Origin: Paraconiothyrium sp. Pb-2020
Lineage: Eukaryota > Ascomycota > Dothideomycetes > Pleosporales > Didymosphaeriaceae
Reading direction: 5' to 3'
DNA: 64,000 nucleotides
Assembly (NCBI GenBank): GCA_022419385.1
Contig: JAJUBI010000005.1
Coordinates: forward strand, 186,001 to 250,000
Shown: positions 10,599-21,548 of the stretch, piece after piece
Position numbering within the stretch: the first letter of the stretch is position 1
Layout: the number at the start of each line of letters is the position of its first letter
Program-made: the position numbers and the translations under genes
The notes under the pieces: generated by a model
Seen by the model: only the letters and a program-made list of their open reading frames with translations
What the model was told of the DNA's origin: nothing
Database searches by the model: none

Positions 10599-12839
10599 TC
10601 ACGCCCCAGCGACATCCCTAACCCTCAACCACCTCTCCTCCATCGCCAACACAGCAAGCTCCTTCACGCTCCCCAGACTCCCCTCCTTCGCCAGCGCAGC
10701 AGGCTCTAAGAGCGCCGCAACCCGTTCCAGCACCTTGTACAACTTGGTCGCTTTCCTTACAACCTTGTTCTTCTCCTCGCCGGTCGCTTCTACGTTGCGC
10801 ATGATCTGCGTGCTGGAGAGGGCGGATGGCTCGTTGCCGTCTAGATGCGCGAGGAGCTTGTAGAGGATGAAGTGCGCCCAGACGAGGTTCGTTTTGGGGT
10901 GGAAAGAGCGCCAGATGTCCGAGGGTGCGTCTTTGTGTGTTTTTGTGGCTTGTTTCCGGGGAGAGGTGCATGGTGTCGAGGGTTCGGTGTCGTCGAAGCG
11001 GATGTGTTGCGGCGTTTTGCGTGGAGAACGACGGAGCTGATCGTGGTCGAGGTCGTTTTTTTTCGGAGGCTCGGATTGGAGAGGGTTGTTGTAGAGGACG
11101 GCGCCGCGCATGTAGCGGTAGATTTCGTATTGGTATTCTTGCGAGGCGTCGCCGGTGAAGAGACCAATGTCTTTGGCGAGGTCGAGGTAGGCGACTTCTA
11201 ACGGGGTGGATGGGATACAAGGGGAGGATAGGGAGGCTAAGGAAGCATCCATCATCGATGATGAGCGTCGAGATGCAGAAGAGGAGACATCCGCTCGTGA
11301 AAGAGTGTAGTCGATGACTGTGGTTTCCAGCCCGGTAAAGCCGAGCTTTCGCGTTAGTGGATCCTTGACGATGGGATTCAGAAGATCTTCGTCCGCTTCC
11401 GTCCGCGATGATCTTATGCAGATATTCTCCAGATGCAAATCGCGGTGCTCGAAGCGGCATGCCTCCTCAGCTTTCGCTACGCTCAGACACACGCCCCAGA
11501 AGACATCCCATATCTCCCATACGGTGCTCAGCCCACCCTTATCCATGACCTTCTCGACATCTGTGCCAGCGTCTTGCATCTCGATGACGGCCCATAACTG
11601 GGTATCGTCGTAACTGGCCTTCTTGCTTGGATCCGGAAACTCACTCTTCTTCCCTCGTGGCCTCGCCTTGTTCCACGATTTCCATGCGTCATTAAATGCT
11701 CTTGAAGGGCGCCCTTGGAGCACGGTAAGCTCGCGGAAGATGGTAAAACCTGGGATGTAGTTGAGGTTCTGGAGGAGCTTGACCTCCGAATGCACGTCGT
11801 CAACATGCGACTTCCACGAATCCTCTTCTTCTCGCGCATCCCTCTCCATTTGGGCTTGGGCGTCTGGATTTCGGGATGCTCGCGGTTGCGAGGTATTTCT
11901 CAAGGGTGCATTAGGAGCGGACTTCAACGGCACAAGTTTTAAGACCGATTCCCTAAGCGATCTACATGCCGTATTTGTAGCTGATAGTCGATATACTTCC
12001 GAGAAGGAAGCCTCAGCGATCTTGCTAACGGCAAAGTGCGGCTCAATCGAGGATGACCATTCTTTGAACGGCACGATGGCTCTCCCATAACTCTGAAGCG
12101 ACAATAACGGCGAGACGTAGGACGTGTAGGGATCTTGAGGGTCTGTTGCTGGTTCCGGAGTAGGGAGCTGTGGCATTGGTTTAGATGTATTCCTTATCAC
12201 CGCTTTAGAACTGCGGGCATGTGTTGGCGTTTCTAGTGTTGTTTGCTGATCCGCCTGTTGCTTAGACTGGGTTGTTTGTTTTTGGTTTGTCGCGATTTCG
12301 ATCTTCTTCCTTGGGCTTGATCTTGTAGGTAGTTTTCGAATACTTGGACAACTCTCTTTTCGCTCACGAGGTGCCTCAGCCGAGCCTTCATCGATTTTCC
12401 CTATGCTTAGGCCATTGAAGCATTGCGCAAGAGCGGCTGACTCTTCCTTCTTCTCCAAATGCGGTGGCTTACTGTCGTTACCAGTCGTGGACTCTTTCCG
12501 AGCCGAACCCTTTTCTGTCGCCTTGTGTCCCTTCATGGATACAGTTTTCTTGGTACTCTGACTCTTTCGAAGCGGCTGGTTGGGGTTTATCTCAGCCAAA
12601 GCAACATCGTCCTTGATCTTCAGCCCACCCAACTCCCCCATCAAGTCACCAACACCCGCCTCTTCCTTGGTCTTTTTCAAAGCATCCTTGCTCCTCGCCG
12701 CTTTCTTCGTTTTGCGCTGCACGATTTCATCTTCCTGCTTTCTCGGAGCGTCGACGTCTTTACTGGGGCTGATGAACTTAGCATAGCTCGCGGAGTGTTT
12801 CGCTGCTGCGCGCTTCCCGTAGACCTGTTTCGGCGGCAT
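10599..12839 (-). CDS. hrk1: Haspin-type protein kinase (histone H3 Thr3 kinase)
   Basis: A single exon encodes 746 residues. The first 230 residues are basic and low-complexity. The C-terminal part, from about residue 250, is a divergent protein kinase of the haspin family. Visible landmarks are KIAEASFSEVYRLS for the nucleotide loop (its glycines largely replaced), SVLKLVPL with the ATP-anchoring lysine, EMQDAGTDVEKVMD at the hinge, HRDLHLENICIRSS as the catalytic loop, and VIDYTLSR replacing the usual DFG. The H-x-D-L-H-x-E-N loop and DYT motif are diagnostic for haspin. By family knowledge these enzymes phosphorylate histone H3 on Thr3 at centromeres to recruit the chromosomal passenger complex. 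No intron is needed. The ATG at 12839 gives a natural N-terminus (MPPKQVYGKR) that opens the basic region. Confidence 0.92.
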   Translation of the reverse strand: MPPKQVYGKRAAAKHSASYAKFISPSKDVDAPRKQEDEIVQRKTKKAARSKDALKKTKEEAGVGDLMGELGGLKIKDDVALAEINPNQPLRKSQSTKKTVSMKGHKATEKGSARKESTTGNDSKPPHLEKKEESAALAQCFNGLSIGKIDEGSAEAPRERKESCPSIRKLPTRSSPRKKIEIATNQKQTTQSKQQADQQTTLETPTHARSSKAVIRNTSKPMPQLPTPEPATDPQDPYTSYVSPLLSLQSYGRAIVPFKEWSSSIEPHFAVSKIAEASFSEVYRLSATNTACRSLRESVLKLVPLKSAPNAPLRNTSQPRASRNPDAQAQMERDAREEEDSWKSHVDDVHSEVKLLQNLNYIPGFTIFRELTVLQGRPSRAFNDAWKSWNKARPRGKKSEFPDPSKKASYDDTQLWAVIEMQDAGTDVEKVMDKGGLSTVWEIWDVFWGVCLSVAKAEEACRFEHRDLHLENICIRSSRTEADEDLLNPIVKDPLTRKLGFTGLETTVIDYTLSRADVSSSASRRSSSMMDASLASLSSPCIPSTPLEVAYLDLAKDIGLFTGDASQEYQYEIYRYMRGAVLYNNPLQSEPPKKNDLDHDQLRRSPRKTPQHIRFDDTEPSTPCTSPRKQATKTHKDAPSDIWRSFHPKTNLVWAHFILYKLLAHLDGNEPSALSSTQIMRNVEATGEEKNKVVRKATKLYKVLERVAALLEPAALAKEGSLGSVKELAVLAMEERWLRVRDVAGA

Positions 12840-13404
12840 CTTGCACAGGTTGCCGAGCGAGCGATGGCGTCGTGATCAAAGGTCGAGGTTCGGCGCAGAA
12901 GCGGTGCAAGGGTCTGTTTAGCGGTGCGCTGAAACGGTCTTAGCGTGTGTGGTTGACGGGGAAACCGTGACAGGCTCGCATCGCACGTCACCGCTCTCAA
13001 AAGTGATAAATGGGGGACAGGTCAGAACGGCGTGCAACGATTGAAGAATGCACATGGTCGCGCGCAAACGATTAACATTACCCCGGCATGTATACCGAAA
13101 TCCAAACGACGCCCCACGTGCGAACGTGCGTCTCTACCCCTGAACAATAAGAAAGACAGCTGGCTATGTAGTTCCTGAGCCTGCTCATCCCGTTCGTCTT
13201 AGACGTGGATGAAAGATCGCTAAAGAACAAGAACGCTAGCAAAAGGTGGCAAATACCATCGGTATTTGACAAGTGCAAGGAAACCCCCAACAATGCAGAA
13301 CCGGAACATGCGTGTGCGGATGATGATGACAATTTACAGGCAATGGAAACATTTGGTAACAGGTATAATAGCAGTGTGGAGGGATGGGGAAAGGCGCAAT
13401 GGGC
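12840..13404. other. Intergenic, 0.56 kb
   Basis: 5' region of the haspin gene and 3' flank of the SSK1 gene. No gene recognised. Confidence 0.5.
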
Positions 13405-15804
13405 CTAGTTCTCCCCACTGTCAACATCCGGCGTCGAGGCGGCGCTCTCTTCCTCGGCGAGCGCTGGTGGGGGAACGACGCCCATGCTTCTTCTCTTCGA
13501 CTTCTTCTCTGTGTCGTCCTTTGGCTTAGTGACAGTGCCATTGGCCGTCGATGGCCCCGCTCCATTGGGAGCGTTGGATGTTGTCGGACTAGCTGATGCT
13601 TTGCCCCTTCGTGGAGCAACGCTGGCGTAGCTCGTTGAAAGCTTCGACGTGCCGTCGGTGGTGTCCGAGGCATTGGTGAAATCCTTCCAGCGACGCCAAC
13701 CGTCGAAGTCGATGAGGGCTTGCATGCAGCCCCATTCTTTGACTTTGCGTTCGAGCCAGACGAAGTTGACAGGCTGGACGTCGGTTAGTTCAGTTGCTAA
13801 GCTATGAAGTCATTGTGTGCCTACCTTGGTCAGAAAGTCGTTGCAACCGGCAGCCAACGCTTCGTGCCTGTCGCTTTGCAGTGAGCTGGCCGTCAGTGCC
13901 ACAATGATGACGGGGCTCTTGAAAAGGTTCTTGTCGCCCAGTTTATCGTCGTCCGCCAGATCTCTGTCGATACCCTTGTCCCCGAGCCGGTTGTTGGGAG
14001 CTTCATTGCTACCGCTACTAAAGACACCGATGCTATTGACCCGTTCGAGCCGCCGGATCTCCCTAGTAGCCTCCAGACCGTCCATGATCGGTAGCTGAAT
14101 GTCCATCAGCACCAAGTGAAACCCGCCGACCCTCCACTTTTCAACGGCTTCCTTGCCGTTCATTGCTCGCTGCCACCGGACCTTCAGACGCTGCATAAAA
14201 GCGGCCAAAACCCGCAAATTGATGATATTGTCTTCCACAATCAACACACTGATGGGGGGTACTGAGTTGTCTAGCAAGCCTGGAGGCAAGCTCGGTGGTT
14301 CCATCGGCTTCTGTTTCTTCCGCTTCTTGTCTGGCTTAGGCGACGATACACGGGGAGTCGGAGGAGTGGAGTTCTGTCGGATGTTGGGGTCAGCTGGGGC
14401 CGGAGGTGTAGGTATGGGTTGGTTGCCGGAAGCAGAGTGCTTGTCAGAGGCGGAGGAATCGTGTCGGACCCGCTGTTGAGGTCGGCTAGTCGTCGCGGAC
14501 TGCGGCACACCGCCTGTCAACGTGGTAGGGGAGGCTGTGTTGTGCCGAGGATACTTGGGACGATTAGCATGGGACTTCCTCGTGCCTCCAGGCGAAGGCA
14601 GTGCAGGTAGATGGCCTGTCTGGAGCACCGCTATGGAGTGCGGCGCATGTGCGAGGGAGGCTCGTGTTGTCTCGTGGGAGGCGGCGGTCATGGGAGAGGG
14701 GTTTGCTATAGGCATGAGTGGGAAGTACTCAGTCTGATTGTGGTTCTGCGAATCGTCATGGTGAGCGTAGAACTGTGGGACGCGCGGCGAGGGCTTGGGC
14801 GTGCGCGCCCTGGTGGTGGGTATGTCGATGATGAGGGCCTCATGAACTGTCTGGCCGCCCGGGTAGTATGCGTCGAGCGTCCTGCACATCTCTTCCTCTG
14901 GGCCGAGGATGCGTTCTTGTCCCTTGCCATTGTTATCGCGGGGCAGTATGCGCAGGGTGAGGTCTGGCGCGTCGAAGCTGCGGCCCAGCGAGTTGCCGTA
15001 CTTTTTGAGGATCATCTCCCGAACGTCGTCGACGAGATCATCTTCACGGATTTGGACCAATGTAGCCGAGGCGCTCATGCGCTTAACCCAGATCTTGCGA
15101 TGCAGCATGCTGGCGTTGAAGTTGGTTGCTCCGGAGAAGTAGTCGGTTGCAGTCGGCGGCCCGGTGACGGCGGGACCAGCAACAGCGGGATCTGATGCGA
15201 GCAGTGTCTTGATAGCGCGCGCATTCGAGGGCGTGACGAGTGATTGGCGGCGGGCGGGCGACGGTCTCGAGCTCGGCTGGAGTGAGGGGAGCTCGGATGG
15301 ACGGTCCTCTGATGCAGCCGTGGCAGTCTCTGCGGTGTCCCCAGCGAGGGCGGGTACCACGGGCGGCGGCTGCGACGGAGGATGCACGGGCGTGGGCTCT
15401 TCGAGGGTGACGGCGGGACGGGCGGTGGCCACGTCGTGTGGGAGCGAGGTGGTCGAAGACTCTATTAGCCTGACGTTGTTGTTGCTCGGTCCCTCCTGCG
15501 AGTGCCGATCTCTCGACCTCGAGCTCTCCAGCGTTTCGGGCCTACTCTCGCTGGTGCCGTCGCCAGTGCCGGACCGGACCATCAACTCCGACTGCACCAT
15601 GCGGTTGTCGTCTCCCTCTGCGGGCACGTTGGAAGCATGCACAGCTGGCAGCTTGGACAGCGAGACGCTCTTGCGTAGGCTGCTCCCTGTGTGGAGCCGC
15701 TCGCTGCCCGCGGACGAGGTCTGTGACGCCGTCGACGATATGTGGCTCTGCCGCCTCAGAAGTTTGGCCCGCGCATGGCTGATACGCGACCTGATGCTGC
15801 TCAT
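13405..15804 (-). CDS. ssk1: Ssk1-type response regulator of the HOG osmostress pathway
   Basis: Two exons: 15804-13825 and 13773-13405. The 51-nt intron at 13774-13824 falls just after DFLTK in the receiver domain. Total 782 residues. The first ~500 residues are Ser/Pro-rich and disordered. The receiver domain begins at VLIVEDNIINLRVL (acidic pocket), has the phospho-accepting Asp in LVLMDIQLPIMDG (about D568), then IIVALTAS and DFLTK-PVNFVWLERK. The tail VKEWGCMQALIDFDGW with RRWKDF is characteristic of Ssk1 and not of Skn7 or Rim15 regulators. By family knowledge, phosphotransfer from a Ypd1-type protein keeps Ssk1 inactive, and the unphosphorylated form activates the Ssk2-type MAPKKK. An insertion of about 40 residues between the phosphosite and the ALTAS motif is typical of fungal Ssk1. 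Confidence 0.92.
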
Positions 15805-17619
15805 GGCGGCGAGCAGCCGATGTCTGCCAACCTGGAGAGGCGCCTCCGATGCCGTAGTCGCGGGTGGTCGAGTGCAATGCGGTCGAGTGTAGTCGCGCGG
15901 TGTAGGACGGGTATCCGAGGCCTGTTCGCAGCCAAGAGGGTCGGGGGACGAACACAGGGAAGGGCTAGCGAGCGTATCGAGGTCAGGTCAAGATAAAGAG
16001 TAGGAAAAGGGTCAGCGCCCGGCTGCAGTTGAAGGGACGTTGATGATGGGATTTCTTGCGATGCAATCTCGATTCTGGCATATCCCATGTCAGGCCGGTC
16101 CGCAAAGCTAGCACGAATCGCGGAGCCTGACGATAAAATAAATACTGGCCTCCACAGCGCGTCGCCCATCTACTCTACCTGTTCCACGGACACGCTGGCT
16201 GCACGCGTAAGCCAGGTGTGGCCCCAAGCCCAGAGACAGCGCGCCGCAAACCTGTCTCATGCCTGCTGTGGTGTCTTCAGTCACTGGTTGCAGAGCACAC
16301 ACAACGCAGGCCACTCCCCGCATCAACGAACAGCACACCTCATTCACAGTGGCCGACACAAAATTCTATCAGCATCATCCCTCTCCCTCGTGTTAAGACA
16401 ATGTTTCCTTTGTTTACAGCTTTCCAGCAGCAGCTCTACCATTGGCCCCCTTTGCGACTTTAAATTTCCTACCGCTTGCGCTACCGCCCGCTTGTCGCCA
16501 CCGTCCATCTCGTGCAGAAACCTGAACATGCAGCCAAGCGTCTACCTCGTACCAAAAACTTGATATCGGCCATATGTTTCTCCTATTCACCGATAGGCAA
16601 CCCACGCCCCGTATCGTGGTTGCATCGAGGTCTGTTCCGTAGGCGCGGTTGACACGAGACTTCGATATCACCTGGGCAAAGTTCACCGATCTGTGACATC
16701 CGCCTCCGCGGCACCGGCAGCACTTCCATGATATTTGCATTGTCCTCTACGGAGTACTTCGGCCAGCACTGCTCTGAGAGACATGACGCTGCCTTTCCGC
16801 TCCGCCTTGTCTCATGGCTATCAACTGCCGAAGCCGGCTTTTTCGCGTCTACAGTGACTATCAACACCAGACACGAGACATACATCCGCCAAACCTTTTG
16901 ATAAGCGACTTCCCCAAGCATGGTGATGCAGTACCGGGTACATGGTCAATGTCATCAGGACTTGCACAAACAAATGGAAGCCCCTAAAGCTTAGAGTAAG
17001 ACGATTGCGACACGGCAGGGTAACATGGCGGGGACTGCTTGCAGAAGCTATCACATAGTACGACGATTCGAAAAGTCGAACTTTCTGCATCGTATCGTTG
17101 TGCGATGTTGATGACTCGATGGAACAAACTTCGACCGTCTATTCAGGGTGAGGATACACGAGAGATCTGTGTGACTGCCTCGATGGTTGATCAAGCTGAG
17201 CCTGAAAGCGACACAAAATACCAGCAACAACGTCACAGCTCAAATTCAACTGTCGTTCATGAACTTTATGCACACACATACATACGCATTGCTCAATTAG
17301 ATTTCTTGCCCAAGCTTTGACCGGCACCCCTCGCATTCAAATCGTCTGCTTCTATTCACATACTCACTGCTCACCGACTGCTTAACCCCTACTCCGACAA
17401 CATTATACGCGCAGAAGCCACCGTTCATCTTCACGAGAGTATTCCATCACCGTGGCCACGTTTCACCAACCTCGTCGTTATCGTCAGCACCGTGCCAGTC
17501 ACCGAGATGCTCCCAAGTTACCAGACAATCGCACGCTGCGGTCGAGACACTCCATCGCCGCCCTTCGCCGTGCTATCTCTACCTTTACGACCGAACCGAC
17601 TATCCTCCAAGCTCTGCAC
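15805..17619. other. Long divergent promoter region, 1.8 kb
   Basis: Lies between the minus-strand SSK1 start and the plus-strand start at 17620. Many short open frames occur on both strands with no family signal. It probably contains long 5' leaders for both genes, as is common for signalling genes. No RNA gene recognised. Confidence 0.45.
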
Positions 17620-18423
17620 ATGGATCAAGACCCGTCGTTCCCACCGCTATCATTTTCACCGCTCACCGGGCACACTGCATCTATGAAGACCACAATAGTC
17701 GGGTCCCCTGATAATGACACACCGCAGTTCAGCGAGGACTGCAGCAACAAGCAGGTGAAAGTGACCTTCGCGCCGCCAGAACCTACCATGCGTCGCTCCC
17801 GCTCCGACAGCGACCTCCACCAAGCCGCGCAACCCTCAACTACACCCTCACCATACCATCTCCCTCATATCTCCACCTTGCGCCGCCGCTCGGAAGAATC
17901 ACCACTTCCACTTCTCCAGATCCCCAAAGCTGGTCCTAGCATTGCCATCGATCTTTTCCCTGGCATACCCCCCACCCCTAAAGCCATGCTCCACCCTCCC
18001 TCAGACCCATTCGCGCTCTCTTGCCCGCAATGCCGCACACCGCGACGCGCCACACCAGAGGGGCAGAAGACGACCGTGTGTCAGACTTGCCTCACTGCCT
18101 TCAAAACCGCGGACAGAACCGGAGAAGCACCGCAGAGGCGTCAGAGCATCTTGACGTCTTTCCCTCCTTTGCTCGCTGAGGACAGCCTTGAGGAAGAGCA
18201 CGTCAATGGAGGCGATAAAGCGGAGGGTGGACTCAGGAATATGAGCATCGTCAAAGGCTTCACGCATGTCTTGGGGATGCTGAGAGGCGGAGTGGGAAGG
18301 AGCGGGAAGAGCAGCCGGGGGGGAAGTGAGAGTAGTCTAGAGAGCTGGGGTGGTAGTCATAGCGGTTCGAGTGGGAGTAGGCCGGCGTCAAGGTCGTCGT
18401 TCACACATTCGATTTCTTCTTAG
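17620..18423 (+). CDS. Hypothetical protein with paired CxxC motifs
   Basis: 267 residues in one exon, if the first in-frame ATG (17620, MDQDPSFPPLSF) is used. The reading frame stays open further upstream but has no earlier ATG. Mostly low-complexity Ser/Pro/Arg-rich sequence with SRSDSDL-type phosphorylation-like motifs. The one ordered-looking element is CPQC followed about 18 residues later by CQTC (around residues 135-160), spaced like a zinc ribbon. The C-terminus is Ser/Gly-rich. I do not recognise the family. Frame length and proline/serine bias make it a credible gene rather than a chance frame. Confidence 0.65.
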   Translation: MDQDPSFPPLSFSPLTGHTASMKTTIVGSPDNDTPQFSEDCSNKQVKVTFAPPEPTMRRSRSDSDLHQAAQPSTTPSPYHLPHISTLRRRSEESPLPLLQIPKAGPSIAIDLFPGIPPTPKAMLHPPSDPFALSCPQCRTPRRATPEGQKTTVCQTCLTAFKTADRTGEAPQRRQSILTSFPPLLAEDSLEEEHVNGGDKAEGGLRNMSIVKGFTHVLGMLRGGVGRSGKSSRGGSESSLESWGGSHSGSSGSRPASRSSFTHSISS

Positions 18424-19317
18424 GGCCGAGAAAAGGCAGGCTACTGGGCGTCGTGGAGCTTTTACGCCTTGATACGGCAGTGTTTTTGTATTTGGTTTTC
18501 GTATCTTTCCGTGACTGGGGCTTAGGCTAGTCTGAAGCCTCATAAGCGGTAGACATAAATGATAATGCACGGGCCTCCTTAGTTACCTTCTTGGTCATAG
18601 GTGTTTGGGAATAGCACTCTTCGTAGACGTCAACTCTTCCTAGAAGAAAAAACCCTCCTAGTGACTCATACACAATATACATAAATGATATGGAGAACAT
18701 TCCTGAGACATACCATTTCAAGCTCCCTACAGTATCATACTCACTTTCAATGGATAGGTGGCACTTGCCTCCAATGTTGTTGTGGGCAAGAGCGATGCCG
18801 ATCTATAGGGCAATTGTCCACTAGCGCTATGTACAGGGCCCACCTCAAGCTCCTACATCACTCCTACAACACACGTTATTCACCACCCGAAAGGCGCTAC
18901 GCGGGCCATCCAAGTACTGCGCTTACACAAAAAAGCATGAGATATCATCTGCCCGGAGACAGCGTAGAGCAGTCTGAAATCAACCCCGTCTCGTGGGCGG
19001 GGTGTTGCACCAATCTGCGGGATGAATTGCGTGCTTGACAAGCACCAGCACGAAGGCTGCACACCTTTCCGCCTCAGGCTCAGAATCGCAGCCAAGAGAT
19101 ACGGACGCGTACCCTTCACGTTAGCAGCTTGTTGACATGCAGCGGCAACCATTCGGGTCTGCCGACGGGCGTTTCGCGGGCCTTTGCAATCCAGAAGTAT
19201 GGCGCAAGCCGGAGGCGCAATGAGGACAGTTATCATACGACTTGAGAAAGGATATATGGCGGCTATCGGTCGCTCGCCGGGATTCTGCATGCTTTGCTCC
19301 CTTGCTCGGAGGACATC
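18424..19317. other. Intergenic, 0.9 kb
   Basis: 3' flank of the preceding gene and promoter of the MFS transporter. A minus-strand open frame (18880-19527) runs into the transporter's first exon and looks like a chance frame. Confidence 0.5.
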
Positions 19318-21020
19318 ATGGGCAACCCTCAAACGGACGTGTACTCCGCCGCTGCGGAAACCGAGTCGTCTCTTGGAAGTGACTCGCAGCAGGAAGTTGT
19401 AAAGCCCATAAAGAGTTGGAAGGGGTATCTCTGGGATACCTGGGACCTGCCGCAAGATCAGCGCCGGTTGCTTTTCAAGGTCGACGCGTTCGTCTTGACG
19501 TTTGCTTCGGTGAGTGCTTACCCGCAAGACATGGTCGCTTTCTAATCATCTTCTCCAGCTGGGATACTTTCTCAAGAATCTCGACCAGAAAAATGTCAAT
19601 AATGCTTTTCTTAGTGGCATGGAGGAGGAGCTGAGCATGTACGGGAACCAGCTTGTTACGAGCACATCTATCTGGACCGTAGGATACGTGATCGGACAGA
19701 TACCGTCCAATCTGTTACTGACACGCGTGTCGCCGAGATGGGTCATTCCTGCAGTATGTGATCTCGAAGTCTATGAAATCACTTCTGATATTGACTATAC
19801 GTTAGCTCGAGGTTGGCTGGGGCATTGCCACGTTCTGCACTGCGGCCGTCAAATCCTACAAAGAGTTGTACGCATTGCGATTTCTCGTTGGTCTCTTCGA
19901 GTAAGTGATCGAATCCGTGGCAAATGAAAGGCGAGCACCACTAAGTACCCTTAGATCCGGTTTCTACCCCGGGATTCACTACCTGCTGGGATCGTGGTAC
20001 ACACCTCAGGAGCTCGGCAAGCGTGCCATGATCTTCTGGCTCGCCGGAACCGTGGGCAACATGTTCTCTGGCTTTCTCCAAGCCGCTGCGTACACCAACC
20101 TGAACGGCGTCCATGGCTTATCCGGCTGGCGTTGGCTATTCCTCGTAGACGGCATCATCACAGTGCCCCTCGCTTTAATGGGTTTCCTGTTCTTCCCCAA
20201 CCTGCCACAAGGCGGCAAGAAGACATGGTGGACCACAGAAGCAGAACACGAGCTCTCAATCAGCCGCATGAAAGCCATCGGCCGCGCCGGAAAACAACCC
20301 TGGACAAAGGACAAAGTAAAGCGCGTCCTCCTCAGCTGGCACACGTACTTCCTCCCCCTCCTCTACGTCATCTGGAACAACGGCAGCCCCCAGCCCGCCA
20401 TGGGCTTCTGGCTAAAAAGCTTCAACAAAAAGCCCTACCCCGTGCCAGAAAAGCACTTCTCCGTTCCCCAAATCAACAACCTCCCGCTCGTCACCAACGG
20501 CCTCTTCATCGTCATGGCGCTTGCCTGGGGCTGGCTCTCCGACGGCCCCTGCCGCGGCGCCCGCTGGCCCTTCATCTACGCCGGCGCCATCATGACGCTC
20601 GCCTTCAGCGTTGCCCTGCGCCAGATGCCGCTGTACACGGACATCTCCGGCCGCAAGGTGCTCTACTGGCTCAGCGACCTCGGCGGCGGCGCGGGCCCGC
20701 TGATTCTCTCGTGGATCAACGAGATCTGCTCCGACGACACGGAGAAGAGGGCGTTGCTGGTGGCGGCGGGGAATGACCTTGCGTATGTGGTGCAGGCGGT
20801 TGCGCCGAATTTCGTCTGGAAGACGACGGACTTTCCGTGGGCGAGGAAGGGGTATTTGTGGGCGGTGGTGCTGCAGGTGCTGTTGATTTTGTGGACGGCG
20901 GCTATTCAGGTGTTGCTGTGGAGGGATAGGAGGGCTGCGGAGAGAAGGAGGGAGGAGGAGGGTGTGGCTGAGCGAGAGAGAGATGGTGAGGGCGAGGTGG
21001 ATGATGCTGCGAAGATATGA
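19318..21020 (+). CDS. MFS transporter, anion:cation symporter family (pantothenate/allantoate-like)
   Basis: Four exons: 19318-19509, 19559-19753, 19806-19900 and 19955-21020. Introns of 49, 52 and 54 nt give 515 residues. The reconstructed N-terminal half reads LFKVDAFVLTFASLGYFLKN, LDQKNVNNAFLSGMEEEL, and VGYVIGQIPSNLLLTRVSPR, the standard start of the Dal5/Liz1 family of MFS carriers. Later come LVGLFESGFYPGIHYLLGSW across intron 3, and LGKRAMIFWLAGTVGNMFSG. About 12 membrane helices are visible and the C-terminal tail is charged. This family imports pantothenate, allantoate, nicotinate or similar small organic anions by proton symport. The Liz1/Fen2-like pantothenate branch is my best guess. 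The start ATG is the first in frame. Confidence 0.88.
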
Positions 21021-21548
21021 GGAGTAGTGAGGTGCTTTTGGGGCGTGCAGACGGCGTGCTTTACAGTCTGCGGAGGAAGAACGCTAGGCGGAGGGTTATG
21101 CGCCTACCTCAATGGTGAATGCTGACTTTTATAGACGTGAGCCTTGGGGGCTTTGGCATGGCGATGTCCCTGCGTAGTCGGTCAACGAATGTAGCGCATA
21201 CAGACAGTTGGCCTACCTTTACACAACCGGCTAGCCTACATACTCTAGACCAAGTCCTCATTTTTTCTGGCGCTCACTCAAGTACAGACAAAGGCAAGAA
21301 GTGTATCAATCGTTGATTCGTTTCATTCCAGTGTGTTGAGTGTTCTACATACAATCCAGTCCGTCCATCCATCCGTGCATAAACCTCCGAGTCTGCCTTC
21401 CTCTCCATTCCATCCATCATATCGCTATGGTATCATTATACAGCACAATCAATATGCACATTCAAAACCAAAACCAATTTCATCGTGCATCGCTCGAAAG
21501 AACCCAAACGCCGGAACATGCCATGCCTCGAAATCTACGTCTCGTGCT
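21021..21548. other. Convergent intergenic region
   Basis: 3' flanks of the plus-strand transporter and the minus-strand membrane protein. Nothing else recognised. Confidence 0.5.

Noticed and set aside
10618..11460. 280-residue alternative minus-strand frame
   Set aside because: Shadow of the haspin kinase domain; the kinase motifs are in the other frame.
15164..15892. 242-residue plus-strand frame opposite SSK1
   Set aside because: It is antisense to the Ser/Pro-rich SSK1 N-terminus, and its Ala/Gly/Ser bias is explained by that.
17452..17619. Upstream extension of the double-CxxC protein
   Set aside because: The frame is open but contains no ATG; the first ATG is 17620, so the extension would need a non-AUG start.
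18880..19527. 215-residue minus-strand open frame
   Set aside because: It overlaps the first exon of the MFS transporter in antisense and has no family motif or membrane/domain pattern.
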